A stretch of 64,000 nt of DNA, from NCBI RefSeq assembly GCF_002261425.1, contig NZ_NEVJ01000002.1, positions 372,001-436,000 on the forward strand, given 5' to 3'. The position numbers and the translations under genes were made by a program. The notes under the pieces were generated by a model. It was not told the origin of the DNA and did not search any database. It worked only from the letters and a program-made list of their open reading frames with translations. Positions 29,401-38,072 of this stretch are shown one piece after another; position 1 is the stretch's first letter, and each line of letters starts with the position of its first letter. The DNA comes from Bordetella genomosp. 9 (lineage in GTDB: Bacteria; Pseudomonadota; Gammaproteobacteria; Burkholderiales; Burkholderiaceae_B).

Positions 29401-29699
29401 ATCAGTTCCTGGCCTTCGCGCAGGGCGTCCTGGATGCGGGCGGTGCGTACGTCGACGCCTTCCTTGAAATAACTGCGGGCGATTTCCTTGAACGGCAGGA
29501 AGCCGTGGCGGTCTTCGCCGTAGTTGACGAAGCAGGCTTCGAGGCCTGGTTCGATGCGGGTGATGATGCCTTTGTAGATGTTGCCTTTACGCTGTTCGCG
29601 GCCGGCGGTTTCGATGTCCAGATCGATGAGTTTCTGCCCATCGACAATGGCAACGCGCAACTCTTCAGGGTGCGTTGCATTGAACAACATGCGCTTCAT
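26472..29699 (-). CDS. rne: Ribonuclease E
   Basis: The essential endoribonuclease and degradosome scaffold, 1075 residues. The catalytic half has an S1 RNA-binding domain (about 36-120), catalytic Asp301 ([10 protein letters not shown]) and Asp344 (VIDFIDMED), and the Zn-link CPRCNGTG. After about residue 510 it becomes disordered, with Arg/Glu/Gly-rich blocks ([49 protein letters not shown]) that probably bind RNA, then a long Pro/Ala/Val-rich tail. The start at 29699 (MKRMLFNAT) is set by GGAG 9 nt upstream; that GGAG lies inside the codons of a longer in-frame candidate (29720), which is therefore unlikely. It is divergent from rluC, as in E. coli. Confidence 0.96.
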   Translation of the reverse strand: MKRMLFNATHPEELRVAIVDGQKLIDLDIETAGREQRKGNIYKGIITRIEPGLEACFVNYGEDRHGFLPFKEIARSYFKEGVDVRTARIQDALREGQELIVQVEKEERGNKGAALTTFISLAGRYLVLMPNNPRGGGVSRRVEGEDRQELRDTMEQLQVPQGMSIIARTAGIGRNVEELQWDLSYLMQLWTAIDGAARDNSAPILIYLESSLVIRAIRDYFSPEIGEILIDTDEIADQATAFMSVVMPDNVQRVKRYRDDVPLFSRFQIEHQIETAYSRTVTLPSGGAIVIDHTEALVAVDVNSARSTRGADIEETALRTNQEAADEVARQLRLRDLGGLIVIDFIDMEDGKNQRAVEQRLRDALHFDRARVQMGKISRFGLMELSRQRLRPALNEGSHITCPRCNGTGVIRDAESSALHVLRLLQEEAMKENTAAVHAQVPVDVATFLLNEKRADIAKMEARLKVNLVLIPNKHLETPHHHIERLRHDDPRLEEMKTSFELADAPATEVAWAPREHEIKARPEALVKGITPAQPAPMSTAPAPAPVAAAAPAAPGLGGLFKRVMGWFTGGEATPAAAEPAQPADARRANTRAKSRTHDGQDRRGERHGSDRNRNRRHEARPEAAEGEGLRHHVRGGRRADGERTDRNERGERPDRAERTERGERGERPARNAEAQQREIIAQAQAHPERALAPETGDEATPRGNRGRRGRGRGRREDQADGPMSEQESMVAALAETVAAALPPDNADETADNAADMALETDEQGQGADAGNDPERKRRRRRSRRGRRANEDGTGVTGEAGQDGLAEGDEALASEAQAALSEVATPVESEQPTPVQTAEPVATSVPQAIPTVAPVETVASQEAFAPAPASAPASAPVAPQEAAPAETGTPADRWAAPVPQAPAQPVPVSTTLPSAPATADGAPGAPVAATAADEPASRPASVTPAPAQATPVAQAEPAAAPSYVAPQAAEAYKAEPAITPVSEPRAAEPVSATPVAATSAPVQASAPAPAQSGSKQNLQDVVNAAGLTWVETDPDRHAQTQQRMAASHTPMRLGRERKPVAPVSSSPLVQVETRH

Positions 29700-30241
29700 G
29701 AGAGGGTTCTCCGTAGTCATGACACGCCGATATCGGCGCGTGACCTCGGGTCACCCGGGCTGCGGACTGCGGCAGAGCAAGCGTGCGAGGCAAACCTGAG
29801 CGCCGCCCAGGCCTGTCCGCGCCGGTCAGGCAGGCACTTCGTGCCAAATGGCACGGGGTTCGGTCAGCAGGGGAGTCAGGTTCACGTATTGTGGTTGACG
29901 AATAATTGCTGTGAACGACAGACGCGGCAAAGGGGTACGGCACGCGCCTGGTGCTTTAATACGACGGTGTTGCTTGTTTGCTTCAGAGCCGCGCGCGGCA
30001 TGCAACGGACCTGGCTGGCACGCGTCAGGGAACTTGGCCTTCGCGTACTCGTCAGGGCGCGGTTGCGCCGGCGACCGGATGACCCCGAGGCTGAATCTGG
30101 CAGACGGTACAATAGCGGTCTGCGCACCGGACGGAATCGTCCCCCGACGGAGTTGCTCAGGAAAGTGCATCTGAACGTGCATCTCTACGCCAGGCGGCCA
30201 TTCTGCCCCACAATTCAGCCCCTTAAGGCTGTCCCGATTAT
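29700..30241 (-). promoter_or_regulatory. Long rne leader and rne/rluC intergenic region
   Basis: A 542-bp region with no convincing gene. On the minus strand it should hold the rne promoter and 5' leader; E. coli rne has a long leader through which RNase E represses itself. Three alternating arms are seen: GGCAC (29833-29837), GTGCC (29841-29845) and GGCAC (29850-29854). The middle arm can pair with either neighbour but not both, and the right-hand option extends to a 6-bp stem. TACAAT at 30108 is a possible -10 for rluC on the plus strand. Autoregulation is inferred from E. coli, not shown here. Confidence 0.5.
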
Positions 30242-31306
30242 ATGCCGCTTTTCGCAATGCGCAAAGAAGACACTTCCCGCCCTCGCCGCAAGCCCAAAGA
30301 AGCCCTCGCCCACGGCGGCCACGCCGCCCGGCCGGCACGTTCCGGCCCCGCCCCCGGCGCCCGTCCCGCGCCGGCGGCACAACCCGCGCCAGCCGTCCGG
30401 ATGATCGAGATCGGCGACGAACACAGCGGCCAGCGGCTGGACAACTTCCTGTTCCGCGTCTGCAAGGGCGTGCCCAAGAGCCATATCTACAAGGCCATCC
30501 GCGACGGCCAGGTCCGCGTCAACAAAGGCCGGATCGCCGTCGACCACCGGCTGGAAGCCGGCGATCTGGTGCGCGTCCCGCCGCTGCGCCTGCCGCGGCC
30601 CGACGAGGCCCGCGCGGTGCCGCCGTCCGAATTCCCCGTCGTCTTCGAAGACGACGCCCTGCTGGTGGTCGACAAGCCGGCCGGCATCGCCGTGCACGGC
30701 GGCAGCGGCGTGGCCTTCGGCGTCATCGAGCGCCTGCGCGCCGCGCGCCCGCAGGCGCCCATGCTGGAACTGGCGCATCGGCTGGATCGGGAAACGTCCG
30801 GCCTGCTCATGGTGGCCAAGAAGCGCAACGCCCTGCTCAGCCTGCACCGCATGATGCGCGAAGGGCAGGGCGGCAAGCGCTATTACGCGCTGGTGTACGG
30901 CGATTGGGTCAATGACCGGCAGCACATCAAGCTGCCGCTGACCAAATGGACGACGGCGTCCGGCGAACGGCGCGTGCGCGTGGACCGCGACGGCCAGGCC
31001 GCCCATACCATCGTCACGCTGAAACAGCGCTATGGCAAATTCAGCCTGGTGGAAGCCGAGCTGCGCACCGGCCGCACGCACCAGATCCGTGTCCACCTGG
31101 CGTCCGTGGGATTCCCCATCGTCGGCGACGATAAGTATGGGGACGACGCGATCCGCCTGTCGTTCGCCCGCAAGGGTTTCGCGCGGATGTTCCTGCATGC
31201 GCACCATCTGGATATACCCCATCCCCTGACCGGGGAGCCCCTCAGCCTGGAGGCGCCCCTGCCTCCGGCGTGCCTAGACATTCTGAAAAGCCTGGAGTCC
31301 GACTGA
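30242..31306 (+). CDS. rluC: 23S rRNA pseudouridine synthase RluC
   Basis: Modifies 23S rRNA (positions 955, 2504 and 2580 in E. coli). 354 residues. An Arg/Pro/Ala-rich N-terminal extension of about 50 residues precedes an S4 domain (GQRLDNFLFRVCKGVPKSHIY, near 62-125). The catalytic domain has HRLDRETSGLLMVAKK, which holds the catalytic Asp, and LRTGRTHQIRVHLASVG. The divergent rne/rluC arrangement supports RluC over RluD. The ATG at 30242 is used; the in-frame ATG five codons later is also possible. The HAD gene follows after 1 bp. Confidence 0.93.
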   Translation: MPLFAMRKEDTSRPRRKPKEALAHGGHAARPARSGPAPGARPAPAAQPAPAVRMIEIGDEHSGQRLDNFLFRVCKGVPKSHIYKAIRDGQVRVNKGRIAVDHRLEAGDLVRVPPLRLPRPDEARAVPPSEFPVVFEDDALLVVDKPAGIAVHGGSGVAFGVIERLRAARPQAPMLELAHRLDRETSGLLMVAKKRNALLSLHRMMREGQGGKRYYALVYGDWVNDRQHIKLPLTKWTTASGERRVRVDRDGQAAHTIVTLKQRYGKFSLVEAELRTGRTHQIRVHLASVGFPIVGDDKYGDDAIRLSFARKGFARMFLHAHHLDIPHPLTGEPLSLEAPLPPACLDILKSLESD

Positions 31307-31307
31307 T

Positions 31308-31964
31308 ATGCCCTATTCCTTGGTTGTGTTCGATTGGGATGGGACGCTGATGGACTCGACGCACAGCATCGTGGCGGCCATACAGGCCGCCTGCCGGGAC
31401 CTGGAATTGCCGGTCCCGTCCGCCTCCCAGGCCAGCTGGGTGATAGGCCTGTCGCTGGAAAGCGCCCTGCGCCGCGCGGTGCCGGACCTGACCAACGCCA
31501 TGATGCCGCGCTTCCTGGAGCGCTACCGGGTGCATTACCTGTTGCGCGATCCCGAGCTCAAGCTGTTCGACGGCGTGCGCGAATTGCTGGCCGAACTGGC
31601 CTCCCGCGACGTGCGGATGGCGGTGGCGACGGGCAAGAGCCGCGTGGGCCTGAACCGGGCGCTGGCCGCCAGCGGGCTGGTGGAGGCCTTCGATGCCACG
31701 CGCTGCGCCGACGAAACCTTCAGCAAGCCCAACCCGACCATGCTCTATGAAATCATGGACGAACTGGGCGTCCAGGGCGAACAGGTGGTGATGATCGGCG
31801 ATACCTCGCACGATCTGCAGATGGCCACCAATGCCAAGGTGCATGGCGTGGGGGTGACCTACGGCGCGCATCTGCGCGACGAGCTCGAGGCCCAGGCGCC
31901 GCAGGCAGTGATCGAATCGGTGCCCGGCCTGCGCGAGTGGCTGCTGCCGCGGGTCGGTCTATAA
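31308..31964 (+). CDS. HAD-IA family phosphatase
   Basis: A 218-residue haloacid-dehalogenase-type hydrolase. Motif I is FDWDGTLMDST (both catalytic Asp), motif II ATGKSR, motif III Lys in FSKPNP, and motif IV MIGDTSHDLQMA. It resembles phosphoglycolate phosphatase/pyrophosphatase members (Gph/PpaX-like) with a small helical cap. It is translationally linked to rluC (stop and start separated by 1 bp), a pairing seen in many betaproteobacteria. The substrate is not defined by sequence. Confidence 0.92.
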   Translation: MPYSLVVFDWDGTLMDSTHSIVAAIQAACRDLELPVPSASQASWVIGLSLESALRRAVPDLTNAMMPRFLERYRVHYLLRDPELKLFDGVRELLAELASRDVRMAVATGKSRVGLNRALAASGLVEAFDATRCADETFSKPNPTMLYEIMDELGVQGEQVVMIGDTSHDLQMATNAKVHGVGVTYGAHLRDELEAQAPQAVIESVPGLREWLLPRVGL

Positions 31965-32063
31965 CGGAAAATTGAACCCCGGCGAAGCCCGGCTGCGGCA
32001 CAATCGATGCCATACCATGCCAGCCGCCCCATGCGGGGCGCCTGGCGCCAGCCGGAGATCGTC

Positions 32064-33038
32064 ATGCTCATACGCAAGCCTTCCGATGTACTGCCCTCGG
32101 AAATCACGCCCGAACCCGTGTGGCAATCCCGGCGCGCCTGGATGGCGCGGGCCGGGGCGGTCGCCCTGGGCGCTGCCGGCATCGGCGCCGCCGGCCTGGG
32201 CGGCCGGCAGGCCTACGCGGCGGACAGCGCGCTGGCGCCCCTGCCCGGCGCGCCGGACAAGCAGTTCGCCATCATGGACAAGCCCACGTCCTATGAAGAC
32301 ATCACGTCGTACAACAACTTCTACGAATTCGGCGTCGACAAGGGCGATCCCGCCCGTTACGCCAAGAGCCTGCGCACGCGGCCCTGGACGGTCAGCATCG
32401 AAGGCGAAGTCCAGAAGCCCCAGACCCTGGACATCGACGCGCTGCTGAAACTGGCGCCGCAGGAAGAGCGCACTTACCGTATGCGCTGTGTCGAAGGCTG
32501 GTCCATGGTCATCCCATGGGTAGGCTATTCGCTATCCGCGCTGCTGAACCAGGTGCAGCCCACCGGCAATGCCAAGTTCGTGCAATTCATCAGCGCCGCC
32601 CAGCGCGACACCATGCCCGGCCTGCGCTATCCGGTCATCGACTGGCCGTATGTCGAAGGACTGCGGCTGGACGAAGCCATGCATCCGCTGACGCTGCTTA
32701 CCTTTGGCCTGTACGGCAAGGTACTGCCCAACCAGAGCGGCGCGCCGCTGCGCGTGGTCGTGCCATGGAAATACGGCTTCAAGTCGGCAAAGTCGCTGGT
32801 GGCCATCCGGCTGGTGGAAAAAATGCCGGTCAGCGCCTGGATGAAGGCGGCGTCCAACGAGTACGGCTTTTATGCCAACGTGAATCCCAACGTGCCGCAT
32901 CCGCGTTGGAGCCAGGCCACCGAACGCCGCATCGGCGAAGACGGCCTGTTCAGCCCCAAGCGCAAGACCTTGATGTTCAACGGGTATGACCAGGTCGCGT
33001 CGCTGTACGCCGGCATGGACTTGAAGGCCAATTACTGA
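32064..33038 (+). CDS. msrP: Protein-methionine-sulfoxide reductase catalytic subunit MsrP
   Basis: Periplasmic molybdopterin enzyme that repairs oxidised Met in envelope proteins. 324 residues, with a Tat signal ([16 protein letters not shown] to AYA). The Mo-coordinating Cys142 is in [19 protein letters not shown], and [18 protein letters not shown] near the end is a family hallmark. GGAG precedes the ATG. Its stop overlaps the msrQ start by 1 bp. A GCCCC/GGGGC stem-loop lies in the leader (about 32025-32040). Confidence 0.95.
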   Translation: MLIRKPSDVLPSEITPEPVWQSRRAWMARAGAVALGAAGIGAAGLGGRQAYAADSALAPLPGAPDKQFAIMDKPTSYEDITSYNNFYEFGVDKGDPARYAKSLRTRPWTVSIEGEVQKPQTLDIDALLKLAPQEERTYRMRCVEGWSMVIPWVGYSLSALLNQVQPTGNAKFVQFISAAQRDTMPGLRYPVIDWPYVEGLRLDEAMHPLTLLTFGLYGKVLPNQSGAPLRVVVPWKYGFKSAKSLVAIRLVEKMPVSAWMKAASNEYGFYANVNPNVPHPRWSQATERRIGEDGLFSPKRKTLMFNGYDQVASLYAGMDLKANY

Positions 33039-33709
33039 TGCCAGCCGCCAGCCAGGCGCCGCGCCGGCAGTGGTCGGCGGCGACGGTCAGCCGTTTCAAG
33101 CCCATCCTGTTCCTGCTGGGACTGTTCCCGCTGGGGCGCTGGATATGGCTGGGCACGCATAACGGCCTGACGGCGAATCCGGTCGAGTTCCTGACCCGTT
33201 CGGCCGGCACCTGGACCTTTGTCTGCCTGCTGGTCACCCTGGGGATCACGCCCTTGCGGCGCCTGACCGGGCAGCCTGCCTTGGTGCGTTTGCGCCGTAT
33301 GTGCGGGCTATTTACGTTCTTCTACGGCTTTCTGCACTTTATGTCCTGGGTGGGCTGGGACCGGGGCTTCGACCCCGCGTCCATGCTGCAGGACGTGGGC
33401 GAGCGGCCTTTCATCACCGTGGGGTTCGCCGCCTTCGTGCTCATGAGCGCGCTGGCCTTTACGTCCACCCAGGCCGCCATGCGGCGGATGGGCAAGCGCT
33501 GGCAGCGCCTGCACCGCGCGATCTACGCGATCGGCATCCTGGCCTGGCTGCACCTGTTCTGGCACAAGGCCGGCAAGCATGACTTCGAGCAGCCGGTGGT
33601 ATACGGCAGCGTGCTGGCGGTGTTGCTGGCGTGGCGGCTGGTCGTGTGGGCGGCTGCCCGGCGCAAGGCTGGCGCCGCCCCGGCCCCGCAGGCATTGGCG
33701 CGGCGCTGA
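33038..33709 (+). CDS. msrQ: Heme-binding membrane subunit MsrQ
   Basis: The inner-membrane b-type heme partner that passes quinol or flavin electrons to MsrP. 223 residues with about six helices. Candidate heme His residues are in YGFLHFMSW, RLHRAIYAIG and WLHLFWHK. The ferric-reductase-like fold is seen as LVTLGITPLRRLTG and ALVRLRRMCGLF. The start overlaps the msrP stop (TGATG), so the two are coupled. A convergent protease gene ends 11 bp downstream with no terminator between. Confidence 0.94.
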   Translation: MPAASQAPRRQWSAATVSRFKPILFLLGLFPLGRWIWLGTHNGLTANPVEFLTRSAGTWTFVCLLVTLGITPLRRLTGQPALVRLRRMCGLFTFFYGFLHFMSWVGWDRGFDPASMLQDVGERPFITVGFAAFVLMSALAFTSTQAAMRRMGKRWQRLHRAIYAIGILAWLHLFWHKAGKHDFEQPVVYGSVLAVLLAWRLVVWAAARRKAGAAPAPQALARR

Positions 33710-33720
33710 CGACCAGGCTG

Positions 33721-34983
33721 TCAGCGCCCCAGGTCGGTCAATGGCACCGTGGCGCGGGCGATATAGGTGTTGCCGTCGGCGCTCGGCCTGGGCGCGCTGA
33801 AGAAAGCCCCGTAATGGGCAATGGGCGTGGCGCCGTCCGGGCAGTCCCAGGCCCCGGGCCGCGCGGCGTAGCGGCAGCTTCCCCGCTGGTAGCCGCCGTA
33901 CGCGGAGGCCGTCCTGGCCAGGTAGGGCGCCACGGTGTGCCACTGTCCCGCCGCTTCGCAGGCGATCAGCGCGTAATCGTAATCGGCATCGTCATCGTCG
34001 TCGTCATCGGCAGCGGCAGCGGCAGCGGCATCCGCCTCGCCGGCGCGGGCGAACGTGCAGGTATAGGCGACCTCGCCATTGCTTTCGCGGTCTTCGGCCG
34101 GGAATCGGTCGACGGCGTGCTGGATCCAGCCCAGATGCTGCGAAACGTCGGTGAAAATCGCGTATCGGTTGATATCGCCATTGCCGTCGCCCGCCTGTTT
34201 CCTGGCGCGGGACCCCACGCCGGCCTGGCGCACGACCGTGCCGTCGCGCGACATGATCAACAAGGGCCCGCCCGAATCGCCCGGCAAGGCGTTGGTGAAT
34301 CCGGCGTCCTGGTCCGGGTCGCCGACGCAAAGCTCGGCGTGGCCGATGGCGCCGCAGTGGGCGCGGCTTTCCAGCACGCTGACCTCCCCTTGCCGCAGGG
34401 TGTCGGCGTCTTCCAGGGCGTTGCGCCACTTCTTGCCGAAGCCGATGACCATCGCGCGTTGCGCGACAGGGGGGCTTTCCCTGCTCAAGGGGACGACCCG
34501 CAGGCCCAGTATGTCGGGCGCGATGGGCGTGGTCAGGTGCACCAGCGCGATATCGTTGTCCGCCAGTTTTTCGCCCTTGCCGTCGGCGTAGGTATCCGGC
34601 GGGATGGGGAACACCAGCTTGTCGTAGCTGGCCTGGTAGATGTGCCGGCCGATTTTCCACATGCCCACCTGGATTTCGTCGAAGGACTTTACGATTTCCA
34701 CGCCGCCCGAGGCGGGCCGGGCGATGCAATGCGCCGCGGTGAGCAGCCAGCGGGGCGCGATCAGGGTCGCGCCGCAGGCCGTCACGCCGTCGTTGAAGCG
34801 CGGCGCGATATAGGTGTAATAGGGGAAGCGGCCCGGTGGCGCATCGTCGCTGGCGGGCCGCCGCGCGCGGGCCCGGGAGGTCTCGCCGGAATCCGGGTCC
34901 GGCGTGCCCTGGGCGGGCGGCGCCGCGCCCGCCAATAAAAAGCCGATTGCGATTGAATTGACTGCTTTCGTGAACGTGATCAT
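33721..34983 (-). CDS. Secreted S1-family (trypsin-like) serine protease
   Basis: A 420-residue exported protease. A signal peptide (MITFTKAVNSIAIGFLLAGA) is followed by a chymotrypsin-fold domain with the full triad His85 (LTAAHC), Asp144 (DNDIALVHL) and Ser237 (PGDSGGPLL). By counting back from Ser, the S1-pocket position holds Asn231, not the trypsin Asp, so Arg/Lys specificity is doubtful. A C-terminal extension of about 130 residues follows, with an Ala run and a seven-Asp tract (near 335-345), then Cys-containing sequence. It lies 108 bp after amiD on the same strand and may be cotranscribed. The target is unknown. Confidence 0.88.
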   Translation of the reverse strand: MITFTKAVNSIAIGFLLAGAAPPAQGTPDPDSGETSRARARRPASDDAPPGRFPYYTYIAPRFNDGVTACGATLIAPRWLLTAAHCIARPASGGVEIVKSFDEIQVGMWKIGRHIYQASYDKLVFPIPPDTYADGKGEKLADNDIALVHLTTPIAPDILGLRVVPLSRESPPVAQRAMVIGFGKKWRNALEDADTLRQGEVSVLESRAHCGAIGHAELCVGDPDQDAGFTNALPGDSGGPLLIMSRDGTVVRQAGVGSRARKQAGDGNGDINRYAIFTDVSQHLGWIQHAVDRFPAEDRESNGEVAYTCTFARAGEADAAAAAAADDDDDDDADYDYALIACEAAGQWHTVAPYLARTASAYGGYQRGSCRYAARPGAWDCPDGATPIAHYGAFFSAPRPSADGNTYIARATVPLTDLGR

Positions 34984-35091
34984 GGTGCTGGAGCTGAAGC
35001 GCGCCGTACCGCCGGCGCGGAAACCGCCGGCCGTCCGATGGCGCGAGCACGCCGGATCGCCTGCCGGGACGCGCTTCGTCCGTTTACCGGA

Positions 35092-35940
35092 TCATCCGGT
35101 TCCATCCGCCGGCTGCTGTTCCTGCTCGGCGACGGGCAGGGCCAGCAGCAGCGCCGCCGTTTCCGCGTCGGGAATGCCGTCGTAGCGGGCAGGGCGGTAG
35201 TGCATCTGGAATGCCGCGATCACGCGGCGGGTCTGGTCGTCCAGGATGCCGCTGTCCGGTACCGGGTAGCCGGCCAGCCGCAGGCGGTGCTGGAACCAGC
35301 CTGCGTCGGGCAGGCCGTTCTTCGCGAAGAACGCCTGGAAGAGCGGCGCCGCTTTTACGTCGTACCAGCGCCCCAGTCCGGCGTCGGCCAGGCGGTGCCA
35401 GGGAAACAGCGGTCCGGGATCGACCTTGCGCTGCGGGGCGACGTCGCTGTGCGCGACGATGTTTTCGGGCCGTACGCCGTGGCGGCGCGCGATGTCGCGG
35501 ACCAGCAGCATGACGGCCTGAATCTGGTTTTCGTGGAAAGGCGCCCAACGCAGCGTGCCATCGGGGGCCCGCGTGTCCCCGCCGTTGACGATCTCTATGC
35601 CGATCGACGCATTGTTGATGGAGGTGTGGCCATACCAGCTGCTGGCCCCCGCATGCCAGGCGTTACGGTCCTCGGGCACCAATTGGTACACATGGACCGG
35701 CTGGGTATCGGTGACCAGGTAGTGCGCGCTGACATCGCCGCGCGACAGGGTCAGCAGCGACGCCCGATCGTCGCCGGCGGTGTAGTGCAGCACGATGAAC
35801 CGCACGCGGCTGTCCTGGCTGACCGCCTGGATCGAACGGTCGATTTCCAGGTCGGGCGCCCGGCGCGTCGCGCACCCCGCCACCACCAGGATGGCGAGCA
35901 GGCTCAGGCTCGCGCGGACGATGCCGGGCCGGATGGTCAT
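35092..35940 (-). CDS. amiD: N-acetylmuramoyl-L-alanine amidase AmiD-like lipoprotein
   Basis: Cleaves the amide bond between MurNAc and the stem peptide. 282 residues. A lipoprotein signal with lipobox LVVAGC places it on the periplasmic side of a membrane. The Amidase_2 domain has FIVLHYTAGDD (zinc His), NNASIGIEIVNGG and VAHSDVAPQRKVDPG (second His and catalytic Lys). A C-terminal peptidoglycan-binding domain follows (RLAGYPVPDSGILDDQTRRV). The start ATG overlaps the upstream methylase stop by 4 bp. Confidence 0.93.
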   Translation of the reverse strand: MTIRPGIVRASLSLLAILVVAGCATRRAPDLEIDRSIQAVSQDSRVRFIVLHYTAGDDRASLLTLSRGDVSAHYLVTDTQPVHVYQLVPEDRNAWHAGASSWYGHTSINNASIGIEIVNGGDTRAPDGTLRWAPFHENQIQAVMLLVRDIARRHGVRPENIVAHSDVAPQRKVDPGPLFPWHRLADAGLGRWYDVKAAPLFQAFFAKNGLPDAGWFQHRLRLAGYPVPDSGILDDQTRRVIAAFQMHYRPARYDGIPDAETAALLLALPVAEQEQQPADGTG

Positions 35941-36668
35941 CGCGCCAGATAGAGGAAAAGCGTGGGCTTCTTGTCCAGGTCCGGCGCCGGACGGCTCTTC
36001 CAGTCGGCGATGGTGCGCGTGCGTATCCATTCGTCCGGCGTGGTCAGCGAGCGCGCCACGCACAGCCGGGTATCGCCGCGCAGCGTGTCGACCAGCGCCG
36101 AGAACATGGCGGCATTGCGGTAGGGCGTTTCGATCAGCAACTGCGTCTGGTTGGCGCGGCTGGATTGCTGTTCCCAGCTGCGCAACTGGCGCGTACGTTC
36201 GTTCGGCTCGACCGGCGCATAGCCATGGAAGGCAAAGCGCTGGCCGTCCAGCCCGCTGGCCATCAGCGCCAGCAGGATGGAAGAAGGCCCGACCCACGGG
36301 CGCACCGTCAGGCCCATGCCATGGGCGATGTCGGCCACGCGCGCCCCCGGGTCGGCGACGGCGGGGCAGCCGGCTTCCGACACCAGGCCGATTTCGCCGC
36401 CCTGCTTCAAGGGGCGCAGCCAGGCCTGGATCTGCGCGCCATCGGTTTTTTCCGCCAGCGTATGGATGGTGATGTCCTGCAGCGGGCGGACCGCGCCCAC
36501 CTGTTTCAGGAAGGCGCGCGCGGTCTTGGCATTTTCGGCGATATACGTATCCAGGCGGGCGGCCAGCGCGCGCACCTCGGCGGGCAGCCAGCGGTCCACG
36601 GGCGCGTCGCCCAGGCCGACCGGGATCAGGTGCAACTGGCCGGGCTGGCCCGGCGATTCCGGGCTCAT
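35937..36668 (-). CDS. RsmI-like SAM-dependent methyltransferase
   Basis: A 243-residue protein of the tetrapyrrole (corrin/porphyrin) methylase superfamily related to RsmI, the 16S rRNA C1402 2'-O-methyltransferase. LHLIPVGLGDAPVDRWLP, then GGEIGLVSEAGCPAVADPGARV (the SAM-site loop), and VGPSSILLALMASGL are recognisable. It differs from RsmI in the first motif and is about 40 residues shorter, so it is more likely a paralogue of unknown target. It overlaps both maf (upstream) and amiD (downstream) by 4 bp. Confidence 0.85.
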   Translation of the reverse strand: MSPESPGQPGQLHLIPVGLGDAPVDRWLPAEVRALAARLDTYIAENAKTARAFLKQVGAVRPLQDITIHTLAEKTDGAQIQAWLRPLKQGGEIGLVSEAGCPAVADPGARVADIAHGMGLTVRPWVGPSSILLALMASGLDGQRFAFHGYAPVEPNERTRQLRSWEQQSSRANQTQLLIETPYRNAAMFSALVDTLRGDTRLCVARSLTTPDEWIRTRTIADWKSRPAPDLDKKPTLFLYLAR

Positions 36669-37264
36669 CGTCCGGCTCCCGCCTGGGTGAGCGGGTCCAG
36701 GCCGAATCCGGACAGCATGCCGGTCAGTGCGATCAGCGGCAGCCCGATGATGGCGGTGGGGTCGTCGCTGCGCATGCTTTCCATCAGCGCGATGCCCAGG
36801 CTTTCCGCCTTGGCGCTGCCGGCCGTATCGTAGGGCGTCTCGGCGCGCAGGTAGTGGTCGATGGCAGCGTCCGACAGGGGGCGGAAGCGGCACTGGGTGA
36901 CGATATCGGCATGGACGGTCCGCTGGCCGTCCGTCACGGCCAGGGCGCTATGGAACTCGACTTCGCGGCCGGACAGCAAGCGCAGCTGCGCCCGCGCGCG
37001 TTCGAAGTCGCCCGGCTTGCCGATCGCCCTGCCGTCCACGGTGGCGACCTGGTCCGAACCGATGACCACGGCGCCCGGCTGTGCCGAGGCGACCGCGGCG
37101 GCCTTGGCGATCGCCAGGCGCACCGCCAGCGCCGCCGGCGCTTCGCCGGGCGCGGGGGTTTCGTCGACGCCGGGGGCGATGGTATCGAAGGGCAGGCGCA
37201 GCCGGGTCAGCAATTCCCGGCGGTAGGGAGAGGTGGAGGCAAGGATCAGGCGCGGCAAGGGCAT
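36665..37264 (-). CDS. maf: Maf-family nucleotide pyrophosphatase (YceF-like)
   Basis: Hydrolyses modified nucleoside triphosphates; the YceF subgroup acts on 7-methyl-GTP. 199 residues. Motifs are ILASTSPYRRELL at the N-terminus, PGVDETPAPGE, VIGSDQVATVDG with the catalytic Asp, and YDTAGSAKAESLG. Its position divergent from yceD-rpmF-plsX-fabH mirrors the E. coli yceF site and supports the YceF assignment. Confidence 0.92.
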   Translation of the reverse strand: MPLPRLILASTSPYRRELLTRLRLPFDTIAPGVDETPAPGEAPAALAVRLAIAKAAAVASAQPGAVVIGSDQVATVDGRAIGKPGDFERARAQLRLLSGREVEFHSALAVTDGQRTVHADIVTQCRFRPLSDAAIDHYLRAETPYDTAGSAKAESLGIALMESMRSDDPTAIIGLPLIALTGMLSGFGLDPLTQAGAGR

Positions 37265-37271
37265 GCGAGGT

Positions 37272-37301
37272 TTGACGGTAAGACGTAAGTCACGGTATTA
37301 T
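37272..37301 (+). promoter_or_regulatory. Sigma-70-type promoter for yceD-rpmF-plsX-fab
   Basis: TTGACG (37272-37277), an 18-bp spacer and TATTAT (37296-37301) form a strong-looking promoter directed at yceD. It lies 8 bp outside the divergent maf start, so maf transcription must begin nearby on the other strand and the two may influence each other. Confidence 0.7.
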
Positions 37302-37357
37302 CTAACGTTTTCGCGGAAATTTCGTTGCAGGGCTGTCGGGCGGTGTTTTTGCTGGGC

Positions 37358-37420
37358 GGCGGAAAAGAAACGAAGAAAGAAGCGGAAAAAAGAAGCGGAA
37401 AAAGAAGCGAAAGCGGAACA
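37358..37420 (+). repeat. Purine-rich tract with AGAAGCGGAAAAA repeats in the yceD leader
   Basis: About 60 bases of almost pure A/G on the plus strand, unusual in this GC-rich genome. Two near-identical AGAAGCGGAAAAA units and a third degenerate one follow each other. It would sit in the transcribed 5' leader of yceD, about 30-90 nt before its ATG. Possible roles include a ribosome standby or S1-binding site or an RNase E-insensitive leader; none is shown. Confidence 0.6.
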
Positions 37421-37450
37421 AGCCCTGCGTAGCTGGGCAAGGAAGTCAGT

Positions 37451-38020
37451 ATGGCGCAGGCAGGCATTATCGACGCATTCGATTTTGCGCGATCGGGCAA
37501 GGAAGCTTCCGGCAGTTTGCCTTTGACGCGCTTCGGGCGCGCGATGGAAGGGCTGCCGTTGCAACCGCGCGACGAAACCGGCCAGGTCCACTGGGCGGTA
37601 CGTGGCGAAACCGGCAAGCATGGCGAACCGCTGCTGCATCTGCAGGTGCGGGCCGCGCCGCTGCTGGTTTGCCAGCGCTGCATGCAGCCTTTTGTTTACC
37701 CCATCGATGCGCACGCAAGTCTGCATCTGGTGAAATCCGAAGCCGAACTCGATGACGGCCTCGGCGACGCCGCCCAGGAGGCGGACGACGCGGAGGCGGA
37801 CGTCGACGAAGCGCCGGAAAAAGTGGTCGGTTCGCGCCATTTCGACCTGCTGGAGCAGGTCGAAGACGAACTGATCCTGAATATTCCCTACGTGCCCAGG
37901 CATGATGTCTGCCCGGGCGCGCCGCTGAAGACCAGCGCCGGCAAGCCGGCGCCGGACGCCGAAGCGGAAAGGCGTCCATCGCCGTTCGCGGTGCTGGAAA
38001 AATTGAAGCAAAAACATTGA
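37451..38020 (+). CDS. yceD: YceD/DUF177 family protein
   Basis: A 189-residue protein of the family linked to 23S rRNA accumulation. AAGGAAG precedes the start. The signature is VCQRCMQPF near residue 75, then an acidic stretch ([20 protein letters not shown]), [19 protein letters not shown] and PFAVLEKLK at the end. The four Cys (two CxxC-like and one near DVCPG) may bind zinc. yceD is nearly always followed by rpmF, as here (52 bp). Confidence 0.92.
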   Translation: MAQAGIIDAFDFARSGKEASGSLPLTRFGRAMEGLPLQPRDETGQVHWAVRGETGKHGEPLLHLQVRAAPLLVCQRCMQPFVYPIDAHASLHLVKSEAELDDGLGDAAQEADDAEADVDEAPEKVVGSRHFDLLEQVEDELILNIPYVPRHDVCPGAPLKTSAGKPAPDAEAERRPSPFAVLEKLKQKH

Positions 38021-38072
38021 GGTCAACATCGGGCCGCATCGCGTACAATGCGCCCCGTTTCTAGGAGTCATC

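Noticed and set aside
29505..30404. Open frames spanning the rne/rluC intergenic region
   Set aside because: They run into the rne and rluC coding regions in the wrong frame and show no start signal or recognisable protein; the region is better read as leader and promoter DNA.
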